From NCBI GenBank assembly GCA_003569165.1, contig BGOI01000001.1, forward strand, positions 280,001 through 344,000: DNA of 64,000 nt. The letters run 5' to 3'. The position numbers and the translations under genes are program-made. Source of the stretch: Opitutia bacterium. Its GTDB lineage: Bacteria; Verrucomicrobiota; Verrucomicrobiia; Opitutales; UBA953. Below are positions 20,005 through 29,495 of this stretch, in pieces. Position 1 is the first letter of the stretch; each line of letters opens with the position of its first letter. A model generated the notes under the pieces. The model searched no databases and was not told where the DNA came from. It saw only the letters and a list, made by a program, of their open reading frames with translations.

Positions 20005-21427
20005 TATTTCGGTAATCTTTGGCCGGATTCTCGAAGCGTGTCAGCCCCGGATTAAAGAGCAAGTTGATGTCAGAGGTGGGTCCGTTACGATTCTTAGCCA
20101 CGATTAGCTGGCGGGAATAGCAGCCATCCTGCCCTGCCTGCTCGGCCTCGGCCTCGGCAGCCTTACCCTGGCTGATGGGGGGTTTGGAGATAAGCATGAC
20201 GATATCGGCATCCTGCTCGATAGACCCGGACTCGCGAAGGTCGGACATGCGCGGCTGGCGGGCTTCGTCCTCGGACTTACGATTCAGCTGGGCCAGGGCG
20301 ATGATGGGGATTTTGAACTCCTTGGCCATGGCCTTGATGCTACGGGAGACCTCGGCGATCTGCTGTTCGCGGGGCAGACCAGAGTCCAAACCGTTGATAA
20401 GCTGGATGTAGTCGATGACCACCATGTCAAGGGGGGTGCGGGCATGGACGCGGCGGCACTTGGCCCGGATCTCCAAGATGTTCTGACCGCCGTTATCGTC
20501 GACCACGAGGGGGAGTCCTTTGTACTCGTTGGCGGCCTGGACGAGGTCGACCTGCATGCGTTCATCAGGATGCGCGGTGCGAAGCTTCTGCATATTCACG
20601 CGGGCGCGCGAGCAGAGCAGACGCAGGGCTAGTTCGCGGGCCGGCATTTCGAGGGAGAAAAGCAGGACGTTGGACGGCTTACGGGCCTCGTTAGGCTTGG
20701 GGAAGAGCGCGGCCTCGATGAAGTTGAGCGCGATGGAAGTCTTACCCATGCCAGGGCGGGCGGCGACGACGATCATCTGGCCGGGCTGGAAGCCGAAGGT
20801 CATCGCATCGAGATCGAGGAAGCCCGTGGGCACGCCTTGCACCGAGTTACGGTCGCGGATGATGCGCTGGACGAGCTCCATCGCCTCGGCGATGGGTCCG
20901 TCAATGGTCTGCGCGGATTCAGAGATGCGATCTTCGCTGATACGGAAGAAGGATTGCTCGACCTCTTCAAGGAGGCGCTCGATGCCCTCCGCGTGCGTGT
21001 GCGCCTTCTCGACCGTCGTGACGGCGGTCGAGATGAGCTGTCGTAAGAAATGTTTCTCGCGGATGATCGCGAGCCAATGGGGCGCGTGTGCGCTGGAAGA
21101 GATAAGCCCCGTCAGCTCGTTGATGTAGGTCGCGCCACCGGCGGACTCCAACTTGCCCTCGCGCCGGAGCTGCTCGGTGAGCGTGATTTCGTCGATACCC
21201 GTGCTCGCCAGATTCAACTGCACGGCGACGGCGTAGATATCCTGGTGCTTGGGATCGAAGAAGTAGTCGGCCGTGACGCGTTGCTCGAGGCAGCGCTGGA
21301 GCGTGTCGCCACCGTCGATCACGATGCTGGCGATCAGGCCGCGTTCGGCGTCGAGGTTGTGGGGCGGCACGCGGTCGCCGTAATTGGGAGCGGCTTCGCG
21401 GCGCTGGCGCTGGGATCTTTCGGCCAT
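19997..21427 (-). CDS. dnaB: Replicative DNA helicase
   Basis: 476 residues. The N-terminal DnaB domain (about 20-125, PHNLDAERGLIASIVIDGGD) is joined by a linker to the RecA-like ATPase. Walker A is ARPGMGKTSIALN, Walker B is MVVIDYIQLI, and the arginine-rich C-terminus contains AQLNRKSEDEARQPRMSDLR and DADIVMLI. It unwinds DNA at the replication fork as a hexamer. No intein is present. Its 3' end overlaps bamA by 8 bp. Upstream lies the rplI terminator hairpin, so dnaB has its own promoter or depends on read-through. Confidence 0.96.
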   Translation of the reverse strand: MAERSQRQRREAAPNYGDRVPPHNLDAERGLIASIVIDGGDTLQRCLEQRVTADYFFDPKHQDIYAVAVQLNLASTGIDEITLTEQLRREGKLESAGGATYINELTGLISSSAHAPHWLAIIREKHFLRQLISTAVTTVEKAHTHAEGIERLLEEVEQSFFRISEDRISESAQTIDGPIAEAMELVQRIIRDRNSVQGVPTGFLDLDAMTFGFQPGQMIVVAARPGMGKTSIALNFIEAALFPKPNEARKPSNVLLFSLEMPARELALRLLCSRARVNMQKLRTAHPDERMQVDLVQAANEYKGLPLVVDDNGGQNILEIRAKCRRVHARTPLDMVVIDYIQLINGLDSGLPREQQIAEVSRSIKAMAKEFKIPIIALAQLNRKSEDEARQPRMSDLRESGSIEQDADIVMLISKPPISQGKAAEAEAEQAGQDGCYSRQLIVAKNRNGPTSDINLLFNPGLTRFENPAKDYRNNE

Positions 21428-21539
21428 GGGAAGACGCCAGTGTGCGGAGGCCGGGAACGGAGGACAGCGCCAAACGGCGCGGACCGTTCACGCCTTGTTC
21501 GCACCCTATTCACAGGGGGCGGGAAGCCCTGTAAAAGAA

Positions 21540-21569
21540 AAAGGCGCGAAGTTCGCACTTCGCGCCTTT
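21540..21569 (-). terminator. Intrinsic terminator after rplI
   Basis: AAAGGCGCGAAGT (21540-21552) pairs perfectly with ACTTCGCGCCTTT (21557-21569) around TCGC; the minus strand continues into a pyrimidine-rich tract. It separates the ribosomal block from dnaB. Confidence 0.75.
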
Positions 21570-21587
21570 CTGGGAGAGCCGGTCCGA

Positions 21588-22151
21588 TTACTCGGACTTG
21601 GCAGGCTTGTCCTTGCGGGGCTTGCGGGCCTTCTTGTCGTCGCGGAACACGCGCTCTTCGGGCTCGGGGGCCTCTTCGGCGGCGACTTCGATCGGGTTCT
21701 CGGAGACGACTTCGAACTCCTGCTCGACCATGACGGAGCCATGGAGGCGGATGCTCGTGGTGTGCTTGCCGAGAAGTTTGACGGGGCCCTGGCCGAGATG
21801 GATACGCTTGCGCTCGATTTCGATACCATGCTCGGCGAGCTTGGCGGAGATTTCAGCGGTGCTGATCGCGCCGAACATCTTGCCTCCTTCACCGGTCTTG
21901 ACGGCGAAGACGAGTTTGATGGCGGCCAGCTTGGTGGCGGTCACGTTGGCGGCTTCGAGGTCGCGCGATTCACGGACTTCGCGGGCCTTCTTGAGGGCCT
22001 CGACGTACTTCGTGTTCGAACGATTGACGGGGAGCGCGATGCCCTGCGGAAGCAGGTAATTACGCGCGAAGCCCGCGCGGACGCGGACCTGCTCGCCTTC
22101 GGCGCCTAGGCCGTCGACGGGCTTGATGAGGAGAACTTCGGTGAATGCCAT
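21588..22151 (-). CDS. rplI: 50S ribosomal protein L9, C-terminally extended
   Basis: 187 residues, about 35 longer than E. coli L9. The N-terminal RNA-binding domain shows EVLLIKPVDGLGAEGEQVRV and RAGFARNYLLPQGIA. A connecting helix rich in Lys, Glu and Ala follows, then the C-terminal domain (FGAISTAEISAKLAEHGIEI). The extra tail is charged (EEAPEPEERVF, then KKARKPRKDKPAKSE). It belongs to the rpsF-ssb-rplI cluster common in bacteria. The ATG is preceded by TTATAACCCAAGCAAGACC, which has no Shine-Dalgarno sequence. Confidence 0.96.
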   Translation of the reverse strand: MAFTEVLLIKPVDGLGAEGEQVRVRAGFARNYLLPQGIALPVNRSNTKYVEALKKAREVRESRDLEAANVTATKLAAIKLVFAVKTGEGGKMFGAISTAEISAKLAEHGIEIERKRIHLGQGPVKLLGKHTTSIRLHGSVMVEQEFEVVSENPIEVAAEEAPEPEERVFRDDKKARKPRKDKPAKSE

Positions 22152-22187
22152 GGTCTTGCTTGGGTTATAAGGTTGGTGAGGAAATGA

Positions 22188-22625
22188 TTAGAACGGGACG
22201 TCGTCGCCGCCCTGGTCGCCAGAAGGAGCCGGGGTGTCGTTGCCGCCGCGGGAACGAGGAGCGGAACCGCCCTCTTCGCCACCCTGGGCTTTGCCACCGA
22301 TGAAGGTGAAATTTTCGAGGACGACGCCGAGGCGCGAACGCTTCTCGCCGGTCTTCTTGTCTTCCCACTGATCGAGCTTGAGGCGGCCTTCGACGAGGAT
22401 GCCGGAGCCCTTACCGCAATACTTGGCGATGATCTCGGCCTGCTTGCCGTAGCTCTCGATGTCGACGTAGGTGACCTCTTCGCGCTTCTCGCCTTCCTTG
22501 GTGGAGTAGGAGCGGTTGACGGCGAGGGAGAACTTCGTGAGGGCCTGGCCGGACGGGAGGGCGCGGGCCTCGGGGTCGCGGGTCATATTGCCCACGAGAA
22601 CTACGCGATTATAGGAAGAAGCCAC
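22188..22625 (-). CDS. ssb: Single-stranded DNA-binding protein
   Basis: 145 residues beginning at a GTG. The OB fold covers about residues 1-110 (NRVVLVGNMTRDPEAR, YVDIESYGKQAEIIAKYCGK, LVEGRLKLDQWEDKKTGEKR). The low-complexity Gly/Ser/Asp linker ends in the acidic tip GGDDVPF, which recruits partners such as DNA polymerase III chi, PriA and RecO. It sits between rpsF and rplI, the conserved bacterial order rpsF-ssb-(rpsR)-rplI, but rpsR (S18) is absent from this cluster. Confidence 0.96.
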   Translation of the reverse strand: MASSYNRVVLVGNMTRDPEARALPSGQALTKFSLAVNRSYSTKEGEKREEVTYVDIESYGKQAEIIAKYCGKGSGILVEGRLKLDQWEDKKTGEKRSRLGVVLENFTFIGGKAQGGEEGGSAPRSRGGNDTPAPSGDQGGDDVPF

Positions 22626-22644
22626 GGCGAGGCGGGGGCGGAGA

Positions 22645-22950
22645 TTACTTGGTCACCTGCACGAGCAGGCGATTGATGGTACGGTCGAGGCGCAGCTTCT
22701 CGCGGAAAGCGGTGGGCGCGGTGACCGGACCTTCGAAGTGGAACTGGACGTAGAGGCCGGAGGGGAACTTGCGGTCGACGACGCGGGAGAACTCCTTCTG
22801 GCCGAGGTTTTCGACCTCGTTGACCTTACAGTCGATGGACTTGAGGACTTCCTTGAGCTTCTCGATGACGGTCTCGGGCGCATCCGTCGAGCCGCGGAGG
22901 TCGAGGATGAGGCTGGCGCGATAGTCGCGGCGGATCGTGGCGGTGGTCAT
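22645..22950 (-). CDS. rpsF: 30S ribosomal protein S6
   Basis: 101 residues, a single ferredoxin-like domain. DYRASLILDLRGSTDAPETV at the start and RDKFPSG-like strands (VDRKFPSGLYVQFHFEG) in the middle fit S6. The C-terminus RLDRTINRLLVQVTK is the usual hydrophobic strand. S6 binds 16S rRNA together with S18. The start overlaps the pth stop by four bases, so pth and rpsF are coupled. ssb follows after 19 bp. No Shine-Dalgarno sequence is visible. Confidence 0.94.
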   Translation of the reverse strand: MTTATIRRDYRASLILDLRGSTDAPETVIEKLKEVLKSIDCKVNEVENLGQKEFSRVVDRKFPSGLYVQFHFEGPVTAPTAFREKLRLDRTINRLLVQVTK

Positions 22951-23531
22951 GGTGATGGTGATTTTCTGTTGGTGAGGTTTTGGGCGGCCGGGAGGCCTTG
23001 GGAAAGGAGGATTTCGAGGTTCTTGATGAAGTCTGGGATACGCTGGGTCAGGTTCGTGAGGTCGGCGTCGGGGAAACGTCCGAGGACGTGGTCGGCGAGG
23101 TCTTGACCGGGGTGCTGCTTCGGTCCGATGCCGAGACGGGCGCGGACGAATTGTTCGCCGAGGTGGCGGATGCAGCTGGCGACGCCGTTGTGGCCGGCGG
23201 CGGAACCTCCCAGGGAAAGGCGGAGCTGACCGGGCTCGAACGCGATGTCATCATGGAGAACGACGAGCTCGGGGAGCTCGATCCGGTGGAACCGGAGGAA
23301 GGCCGCAAGGGGCGACCCGCTGTCGTTCATGAAGGTAAGTGGCTTGATCAGGTGGACGGAGGAACCTCCGAGCGTGATTTTTGCGACCGAGGCCGAAAAA
23401 CGGCTCTCTTCCTTCCAGACCGCGCCAGCCTGAGAGGCGAGCGCGTCGATGACGATCCACCCCGCGTTGTGGCGCGTGGCGGAATATTCTCGGCCCGGAT
23501 TGCCGAGGGCGGCGATGACCGAGAATGACAT
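22947..23531 (-). CDS. pth: Peptidyl-tRNA hydrolase
   Basis: 194 residues, the usual Pth length. The substrate site shows ALGNPGREYSATRHNAGW with the catalytic His, and FMNDSG and VLHDDIAFEPGQLRLSLGGSAAGHNG match the conserved Asn and Asp loops. It releases tRNA from prematurely dropped peptidyl-tRNA. The gene lies between rplY and rpsF, a widespread rplY-pth neighbourhood, and its stop overlaps the rpsF start as an ATGA-type junction. Confidence 0.95.
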   Translation of the reverse strand: MSFSVIAALGNPGREYSATRHNAGWIVIDALASQAGAVWKEESRFSASVAKITLGGSSVHLIKPLTFMNDSGSPLAAFLRFHRIELPELVVLHDDIAFEPGQLRLSLGGSAAGHNGVASCIRHLGEQFVRARLGIGPKQHPGQDLADHVLGRFPDADLTNLTQRIPDFIKNLEILLSQGLPAAQNLTNRKSPSP

Positions 23532-23573
23532 TTGACTTCAAAGAACAGGTACCGGGGACGCCCGGCGCGGAAA

Positions 23574-24272
23574 TTACTTCTTGGCAGCCGGAGCAGCGGC
23601 GGCCGCCGGAGCGGCGCCAGCGGCGGGAGCAGCACCAGCCGCAGGAGCGGCGGCACCTTCGGCGCCAGGAGCGGGGGCGGCACCGGCGACGGGGGTCGCT
23701 TCGGGCGCGGCTTCTTCTTCGGCCATCTCGGAGCAGACAATGACGACGCGCTTGGGGTCGCCCGGGAAAGTGATGCCCTTGGGGGCCTTGACTTCGCCGA
23801 CGTGGATGGACTCGTTGACCTTGAGTTCAGTGACGTCGATTTCGATGAACTCAGGAAGATCCTTCGGGAGACAGCGAACGTTGATGGTCTGGGAGACGAT
23901 GGCGAGCGTGCCGCCGTCGGTCTTGACGCCATGAGCTTCGCCAATGACACGCACCGGGATGGCGGCGGTCATCGGGGAGTTCGGGTCGATCTCCATGATG
24001 TCGATATGGAGGAACTTCTGGGTGATTGCGTGACGCTGGAACTCCTTGATCAGGGAAAGGAACTTCTTGCCGTCGACATCGAGCTCGATGAGCGAGGCAG
24101 CGTTACCCTTGGCGCGCATGAGGTCGCGGAAAGCTTCCTGGGCGACGGACACGCTCTGGTTGCCGGACTTGCCGTAAATGATGGCGGGAATGGAGCCATC
24201 AGCGCGGAGGCGGCGGGCTGGGCCGCGGCCATGGAGCGCGCGGCTGGTGACTTTAAGGGTGAGCTGCTTCAT
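23574..24272 (-). CDS. rplY: 50S ribosomal protein L25/general stress protein Ctc
   Basis: 232 residues. The N-terminal 5S-rRNA-binding domain (about 1-95: LTLKVTSRALHGRGPARRLR, DGSIPAIIYGKSG) is followed by the TL5/Ctc beta-domain (about 96-185: INVRCLPKDLPEFIEIDVTE). The tail of about 45 residues is almost only Ala, Pro and Gly. Such tails occur in Ctc proteins but their purpose is unknown. The ATG follows CCTTATACCAAC, with no Shine-Dalgarno sequence. The upstream interval 24273-24395 presumably holds the promoter of the rplY-pth-rpsF-ssb-rplI block; I see no RNA gene in it. Confidence 0.94.
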   Translation of the reverse strand: MKQLTLKVTSRALHGRGPARRLRADGSIPAIIYGKSGNQSVSVAQEAFRDLMRAKGNAASLIELDVDGKKFLSLIKEFQRHAITQKFLHIDIMEIDPNSPMTAAIPVRVIGEAHGVKTDGGTLAIVSQTINVRCLPKDLPEFIEIDVTELKVNESIHVGEVKAPKGITFPGDPKRVVIVCSEMAEEEAAPEATPVAGAAPAPGAEGAAAPAAGAAPAAGAAPAAAAAPAAKK

Positions 24273-24395
24273 GTTGGTATAAGGTCTTTTGGTGCCTAGT
24301 AAGTCGCGGACCCGCGTTGTGCGGCCGTGCCTTGCCTAGGGAAAGGAGGGTCGAACCTGATAAACCCAGCCCCAGAAGCAAGCGGTAAATTAAAA

Positions 24396-24421
24396 GGGGG
24401 TCTTCCTAGTGGAAAACCCCC
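24396..24421 (-). terminator. Intrinsic terminator of the CxxCH dehydrogenase gene
   Basis: Read on the minus strand, GGGGGTTTTCC pairs with GGAAGACCCCC (one G-T pair) around ACTA and is followed by TTTTAATTT. It is a textbook Rho-independent terminator placed just after the stop codon at 24448. Confidence 0.88.
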
Positions 24422-24447
24422 TCGAAACAGTGCTTTAAGCCTTGGGC

Positions 24448-27173
24448 TTACTTGTAAGAGGCCAGATAAGCGGCGATATCGGCCACATCCTGAGCACTCA
24501 GGCCCAGCTGCTCCGCGGACATCATCAGGGAGCGGCTCATCTTGGCTTCCTTGCCGGCGACACGATCCTTGGGTACCAGCTGGGTGATACCGCCGGTGGA
24601 GGTGATCACGATCGGGTCATTGTTCGACATGAGACGGCCATCGATCTTGCCGCCGTCCTTAAGCTTCAGGGCGACCCCTTCATAGCCCAGGGCGATATCC
24701 GCCGAGGGGTTGACGAGGGCACGAACCAGGGCCTCGCGACTCTGACGGGAAGCCCAACCCTTGAGCTCGGGACCATAAGCGGGGCCATTGCCGTTAACCT
24801 GGTGGCACATGATGCAGCGCAAGGCGAGGGCAGCGCCCTTGGCAGCGTCACCGGTCTTAGAGAGCACATCCTGTTCGGTGTAGGTGCCAGCCGGGGCTTC
24901 GGGAACCTGAATGGCGTTCACGACAATCGACTTGGCGTCATAGACGCCGGCATTCTTAAGCTCAGTGCGGATATCGAAGGCGGCCCAAGAACCGGTCATA
25001 CGCATAAGCGCCCAGGTCTTGGCTTCGGAGGCCGACGGGGAGCCGGCGGCGCAGAGCTTGATCATCGCGAGCGCCGCTTCCTTGGTGTCGACGAAGGAGA
25101 GAGACTCGACCGCGAGCGTGCGGGAGGCCTGCGAGACCTTAGTGGAAGCGGCGCGGTCGAGGAACTCCTGCACCGCGGAAGCGGGATGGAGTAACCAGGC
25201 GATGCGTTCGACTTCAGGCGACCAGGCTTCGGCGCCATCCTTGGCGAGTTCGGACTTCACGGCGGACCAGACGGCGTCCTGCTTGTTGGCGGAACCAATG
25301 CCGAAGGCGGCGATGGAGTTCTTGTCGGAGACGTCGAGGCGACGCGCGAGTTCGATGAGAATCGGCACGGCCTTATCGACCGGAGCGGCACGCAACGAGG
25401 TGGCGACGTCGCGGCGTACGGCGATATCGGCGTCCTTGGCGAGTTCAGCAGCGATGCCGAGCGTGTCATGGCCGGCGCGGCGAAGGGACTGGAAGGCTAG
25501 GCGGCGGAGCGACGGATTCGGATCCTTGAGTAAGGCCTTAGTGCGCGTGACGCCTTCTTCGCCGAGGTGAGGCAGGAGCCAGACGCCGCGGGCGGCGACA
25601 TACGGGTTCGCTTCGCGGAGAATTTCGGAGACGACCGGGAGAGACTTAGCACCGAATCCCTTCAGCGCGTTGAAACCGAGGTGGCGGACGTTGACGGCAG
25701 GATTGCGCAGCACGGCGGCGGCGCCTTCGGGCGTGGAGACATCAATCTTCGGGATGACGGACTTGAAGCCCTTCGGAGCGATGCGATAGATCGCACCCGT
25801 GCAGGTATCATCGAGGGTCTGGTGACCGCCGACGCGGGAGTCGTACCAATCGGCGACGTAGATAGCGCCATCCGGACCGACGGCGACGTCAGACGGGCGG
25901 AACATGATACTGTCGGCGGGCTTGACGGAGAGATCCGTCTTCAACTTGTGGAAGTCGGTGCCCTGAAAATCGCGGGTAGGATTGGAAGTGATGAGGTCCT
26001 TGCGGGTATCGGCGTTGAGGGCGTAGGTTCCCTTCTGGGCGACGAGTTTATAAGCGAGGACCGTGTTGCGGGATGGTTCGCAGTTCAGGAGCGTGCCTTC
26101 CCAGGCGGTGCCAAGGGCACCGTTCTCATAGACCGCGACACCAGTAGGAGAGCCGCCACCGTAGACGTCGCCGACGTCCATGGTATCAGGATCGTCCTGG
26201 CGCCAGTGGGCGCGCGGCATCGGCTGGCCGGGGCGCTTGACGGTGCCATAACCAGCGCCGGACGGAGTGGTGTAACCGGCCGAGCCATACTCGAGCACAA
26301 AGGAGGTGCGGCAGCTCTGCGAGTCGTCGTTATCGCCCTGGAAAAGGTCGCCGAGAGAGGACGGGACGCTTTCGTAGCTGTTACGATAACCGTTACCGAT
26401 GATTTCGAGGCCGGTGCCGTCGGCGTTCAGGCGTCCGGAGAAACCAGAAGACCAGACGAAGCCGTCGTCGCTCTTGGTGCCGATATTGGCGCGGGCGTCG
26501 AAGGGCCACTTACCGCCACGCTCATCGACGTAGTTACTCGTGACGCGGAAGGTCTTGCCAGCCTTGTCGGTGACGACCGCGCCGCAGTTGCCGGAGTTGA
26601 TGTAGAGTTTGCCATCGGGGCCCGCGACCACGGCATGGAGCGAGTGGTCATGATCCTGGCCGCCGAAGCCGGTGAGGAAAGTCTCCTGCTTATCGACGGA
26701 GGGGTCGAACTTGCCGTCACGATTCACGTCGGTGTACTTCGTAATGGTCGGGGCGTGCGAGACGTAGACGACGTTGTCGATGACGGCGATGCCGAGGGAG
26801 AGGTCCACTCGGGGTTCTGGACGAAAGTCTGGACGGAGTCGGCGAAGCCCTTGCCCTGGGTGTCGCTCAGCACGATCACGCGATCGCCTTCGGGGCGACG
26901 CTTGCCGCCTTTGTTATAAGTGCGGTAGTTGACGCCTTCATTGACCCAGAGTCGGCCTTGGGCGTCGAAGTCGATGTTCGTCGGATTGGCGAGCATCGGC
27001 GAACGAGCCCAGAGGGTCACCTCGAAGCCTTCGGGAATCTGGAAGAGGGACGCCGGGAGCGCGCCGCCCTCGGACGGGACGTAAGGAGCAGGTGGTTCCT
27101 TATCGGCCGAGGCTTTTTTAGGCGCAGCAACCAGGGAGGCGGCGGCGAAAAGGAAGAAGACGGAGCGGGGCAT
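24448..27173 (-). CDS. Exported PVC-type heme-binding CxxCH/HEAT dehydrogenase, frameshifted in this sequence
   Basis: Two frames make one protein of about 908 residues. The first (27173 to about 26808) carries a signal peptide (MPRSVFFLFAAASLVAA) and the start of a membrane-bound dehydrogenase beta-propeller, ending in FVQNPE. The second resumes with DLSLGIAVIDNVVYVSHAPT. One base is missing near 26803-26810. HEAT-like helical repeats follow the propeller. The C-terminal cytochrome domain has the heme site CIMCH and the distal region KMSRSLM. This architecture is the Pirellula/Verrucomicrobium type described from planctomycetes and verrucomicrobia, thought to oxidise sugars or alcohols in the periplasm. 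It follows the TIM-barrel and quinoprotein genes on the same strand. Confidence 0.85.
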
Positions 27174-27250
27174 AACGGGGAGACTATTTCTACATCCCGA
27201 AAGACCGCAAGTTCCAGCCTATCTTTTGAGAATCCCCCCTCCCTGCCGCT

Positions 27251-28153
27251 TCAAGCCCACCACTCCTTAAGCGTGGCGAAGTCCTTGCGGGTGGCCTCCA
27301 TGGCGGCCTTTAGGGCGCCCTGGTCGGTGACCTTACCCTTCAGGTATTCGACATGGAGGCAGACTGGGCCCGTGTAGCCAGTTTTCCGCAGCTGCACCAC
27401 GGAGTCCTTCCCCACCCTGCCTTCGGCCAGCGGGCAACCTTCGGCCAGCTTACCCTGCCAGTTGAAGTTCTTAAAATAGACCATCGAGATATGGTCACGA
27501 GCCAAGGCCAGTTCGTTCGGCCAAGACAGGCCGCCTTCGACCGTCGCATGGAAGAAGTCGAAGTTCCAGGACAGTTCATCGGCCCGGTAGTCCTTCATCA
27601 GCATCGCCATATCCCAGATGCCGGCGCCGACATACTTAGGCCCCGAGTGGTTCTGGTAGCCCGGCAGGATGCGGACCTCACGACTGAGCGAGACGAGGTC
27701 ACGCAGTTGCGGCTTGATCGCATCAAGCTGATCCCAGTGCGACTTACCAGCCACGTAGCCATACCACTTCATGCGATAGCTCGGAATGCCGAGCGCACCC
27801 GCAGTGCGCAGGACCTTCTCTGTCCGGTCGTCCGCGTTGACTGCGTTGATGTCGGTCGTCATCAGCGTGATCTTCACGCCGCACTTCTTGAACGCTTCGA
27901 CGAGTTTAGGCAGGTCTTCCTCGACGCGCGCCGGCTCGACATGCCCGCCTTTGCGGACTGGTGCTTCGACGCCTTTGAAGCCGAGCGCAGCAACGGTCTC
28001 GGCGAGCTGGTCGTAAGGGATGCCGACGAGGTGCTTCGTGAAGAGGCTGAATTCAGGGGCTTTCGGCGATGGGATGGCCGCGAGCACTGGTCGGAGCATT
28101 GCTCCCGCCAGCAACGAACCGGAAAGACCCAGCATCGAGCGGCGGGAGAGCAT
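27251..28153 (-). CDS. Tat-exported xylose-isomerase-like TIM-barrel protein
   Basis: 300 residues from the ATG at 28153. A twin-arginine-type signal is seen at the N-terminus (MLSRRSMLGLSGSLLAGA), followed by an AP endonuclease 2/sugar phosphate isomerase-epimerase barrel. Typical residues are the strand ends GFKGVEAPV, GYQNHSG, NFDFFHATVEGG (metal ligand Asp/His) and CLHVEYL (Glu). Such proteins isomerise or epimerise sugars; the substrate is unknown. It starts 4 bp after the quinoprotein dehydrogenase gene and precedes the heme dehydrogenase, which suggests joint processing of a sugar in the periplasm. RSM replaces the usual RRxFL spacing, so Tat export is probable but not certain. Confidence 0.8.
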   Translation of the reverse strand: MLSRRSMLGLSGSLLAGAMLRPVLAAIPSPKAPEFSLFTKHLVGIPYDQLAETVAALGFKGVEAPVRKGGHVEPARVEEDLPKLVEAFKKCGVKITLMTTDINAVNADDRTEKVLRTAGALGIPSYRMKWYGYVAGKSHWDQLDAIKPQLRDLVSLSREVRILPGYQNHSGPKYVGAGIWDMAMLMKDYRADELSWNFDFFHATVEGGLSWPNELALARDHISMVYFKNFNWQGKLAEGCPLAEGRVGKDSVVQLRKTGYTGPVCLHVEYLKGKVTDQGALKAAMEATRKDFATLKEWWA

Positions 28154-28157
28154 CGGC

Positions 28158-29495
28158 TTACTTCTTGACGACGCGCTTGACCTGACCAGCAAGCGAAGCG
28201 AAGAGCACGTCGCCGTTGCTCGGATCGTGGCCGAAGCCGGAGATGCTGAAGTCCTTGGCTACCTGCCGGGACTCCCACTTGCTGCCTTCTTCGCGCAGGG
28301 CGAAGATTCGGCCGGAGGCAAAGTCGGCGAAGATATAGGAGTCAGCGATATCCGGGACGCGGGCGCCGCGGTACATGACGCCACCGGTCACCGAGGCACC
28401 CAGCTTGCGATCATACTCATGGATCGGGGCCTTGTAAGCCGAAGCCGGAGCGCGTGCCGGCATGGCCTTCTTGCCGGCAGCGTCCTTCTGGACGAAGACG
28501 TGATTAGCCTCGACGTCGTGCCAGCCGTAGTCGCCGCCGGAGACCAGGATATCGATCTCCTCGTAGAGGTTCTGGCCGACGTCCCCGGCGAAGCAGGTGC
28601 CCGTCTTGGGGTCGAAGGAGAAGCGCCAGGCGTTACGAAGACCGGTGGCCCAGGTCTCGGTCCGGACGGTGCCAGCCTTCAGGGAGCGGCCGCGGTGGGA
28701 GGTAGCCTTAAGGAAAGGGTTGTCGGCCGGGACGGAGTAGAACGCTACCCCCTTAGAGTCGGTGATGACCGAGGGATGGGGGTTGGGGGCGGGGTTGCCT
28801 GGCTTCTTGTCCACGTCGATACGGAAGACCGCGGCGTGGAAGTCCTTGTTGATGAAGCCTCCGGTGTCAAAAGGGTCGCCACCGCCGCCTCCGTCGCCGC
28901 AGCTAATGTAAAGGTAGCCATCGGGTCCGAAGTGGAGGTCGCCGCCGTTGTGATTGCCCGCCGGGTCGAGCTGGGAAATGAGGGGCTGTTCGGATTGGGG
29001 GTCGACCGTGAAGGGTTGCACGCTCGAAAGCAGGAACCGGGAGATACGCTGATGGAGCTTACCTTCAATCCTAAGACTATAATAGACAAAGACTTGCTTG
29101 TTTTCAGCATACTTCGGGTGAACGGCGAAACCGAGGAATCCGCTCTCCCCTTGGGCATCAAACTTTCCGTCCTTAGGGTTCAACTGGAAGACCTCGCGCT
29201 TGACGGGATTGGAGGTGGAGAGCCCGCTGATCATCTGAACCTTCCCGCCGAGAAAATCGCCACCCTTCTTCTTCTTATCGGTGGACTTGGCGTCGGCGGC
29301 GGAAGGGGCGGGGTCGCCCTTCTCGATGACGAAGACGACATCCTTGCTTCCGGGCAGCGGGGAGATCGCGACCGGGAGGCTGAACTTCATCTCGGGGAAG
29401 GCAGGCTCCAGGGTGACGAGGGCGTCCTCCGCAGTTACGGAAGACGTCCCGAGAAGGAGCGAGAACAGGAGGGCGGCGGACGGACGGAGTCTCAT
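28158..29495 (-). CDS. Exported glucose/sorbosone dehydrogenase-like quinoprotein
   Basis: 445 residues from the ATG at 29495, chosen for its signal peptide MRLRPSAALLFSLLLGTSSV. The body is a six-bladed propeller of the soluble PQQ-glucose dehydrogenase/sorbosone family: ESGFLGFAVHPKY, NHNGGDLHFGPDGYLYISCG with the catalytic His, GLRNAWRFSFDP and DVGQNLYEEIDIL. The family oxidises aldose sugars and passes electrons to a cytochrome, which the neighbouring CxxCH protein could supply. A lysine-rich insertion (STDKKKKGGDFLGG) is unusual. It is the first gene of a three-gene minus-strand set, transcribed away from HU. Confidence 0.85.
   Translation of the reverse strand: MRLRPSAALLFSLLLGTSSVTAEDALVTLEPAFPEMKFSLPVAISPLPGSKDVVFVIEKGDPAPSAADAKSTDKKKKGGDFLGGKVQMISGLSTSNPVKREVFQLNPKDGKFDAQGESGFLGFAVHPKYAENKQVFVYYSLRIEGKLHQRISRFLLSSVQPFTVDPQSEQPLISQLDPAGNHNGGDLHFGPDGYLYISCGDGGGGGDPFDTGGFINKDFHAAVFRIDVDKKPGNPAPNPHPSVITDSKGVAFYSVPADNPFLKATSHRGRSLKAGTVRTETWATGLRNAWRFSFDPKTGTCFAGDVGQNLYEEIDILVSGGDYGWHDVEANHVFVQKDAAGKKAMPARAPASAYKAPIHEYDRKLGASVTGGVMYRGARVPDIADSYIFADFASGRIFALREEGSKWESRQVAKDFSISGFGHDPSNGDVLFASLAGQVKRVVKK

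Noticed and set aside
24273-24395. Possible SRP RNA or other small RNA between rplY and the CxxCH gene, because of a GGTTCGACCC-like stretch
   Set aside because: The conserved SRP core and GGAAGG-type motifs are missing, and a tRNA T-arm without acceptor partners is not enough. The interval is more simply the promoter and leader region of rplY.
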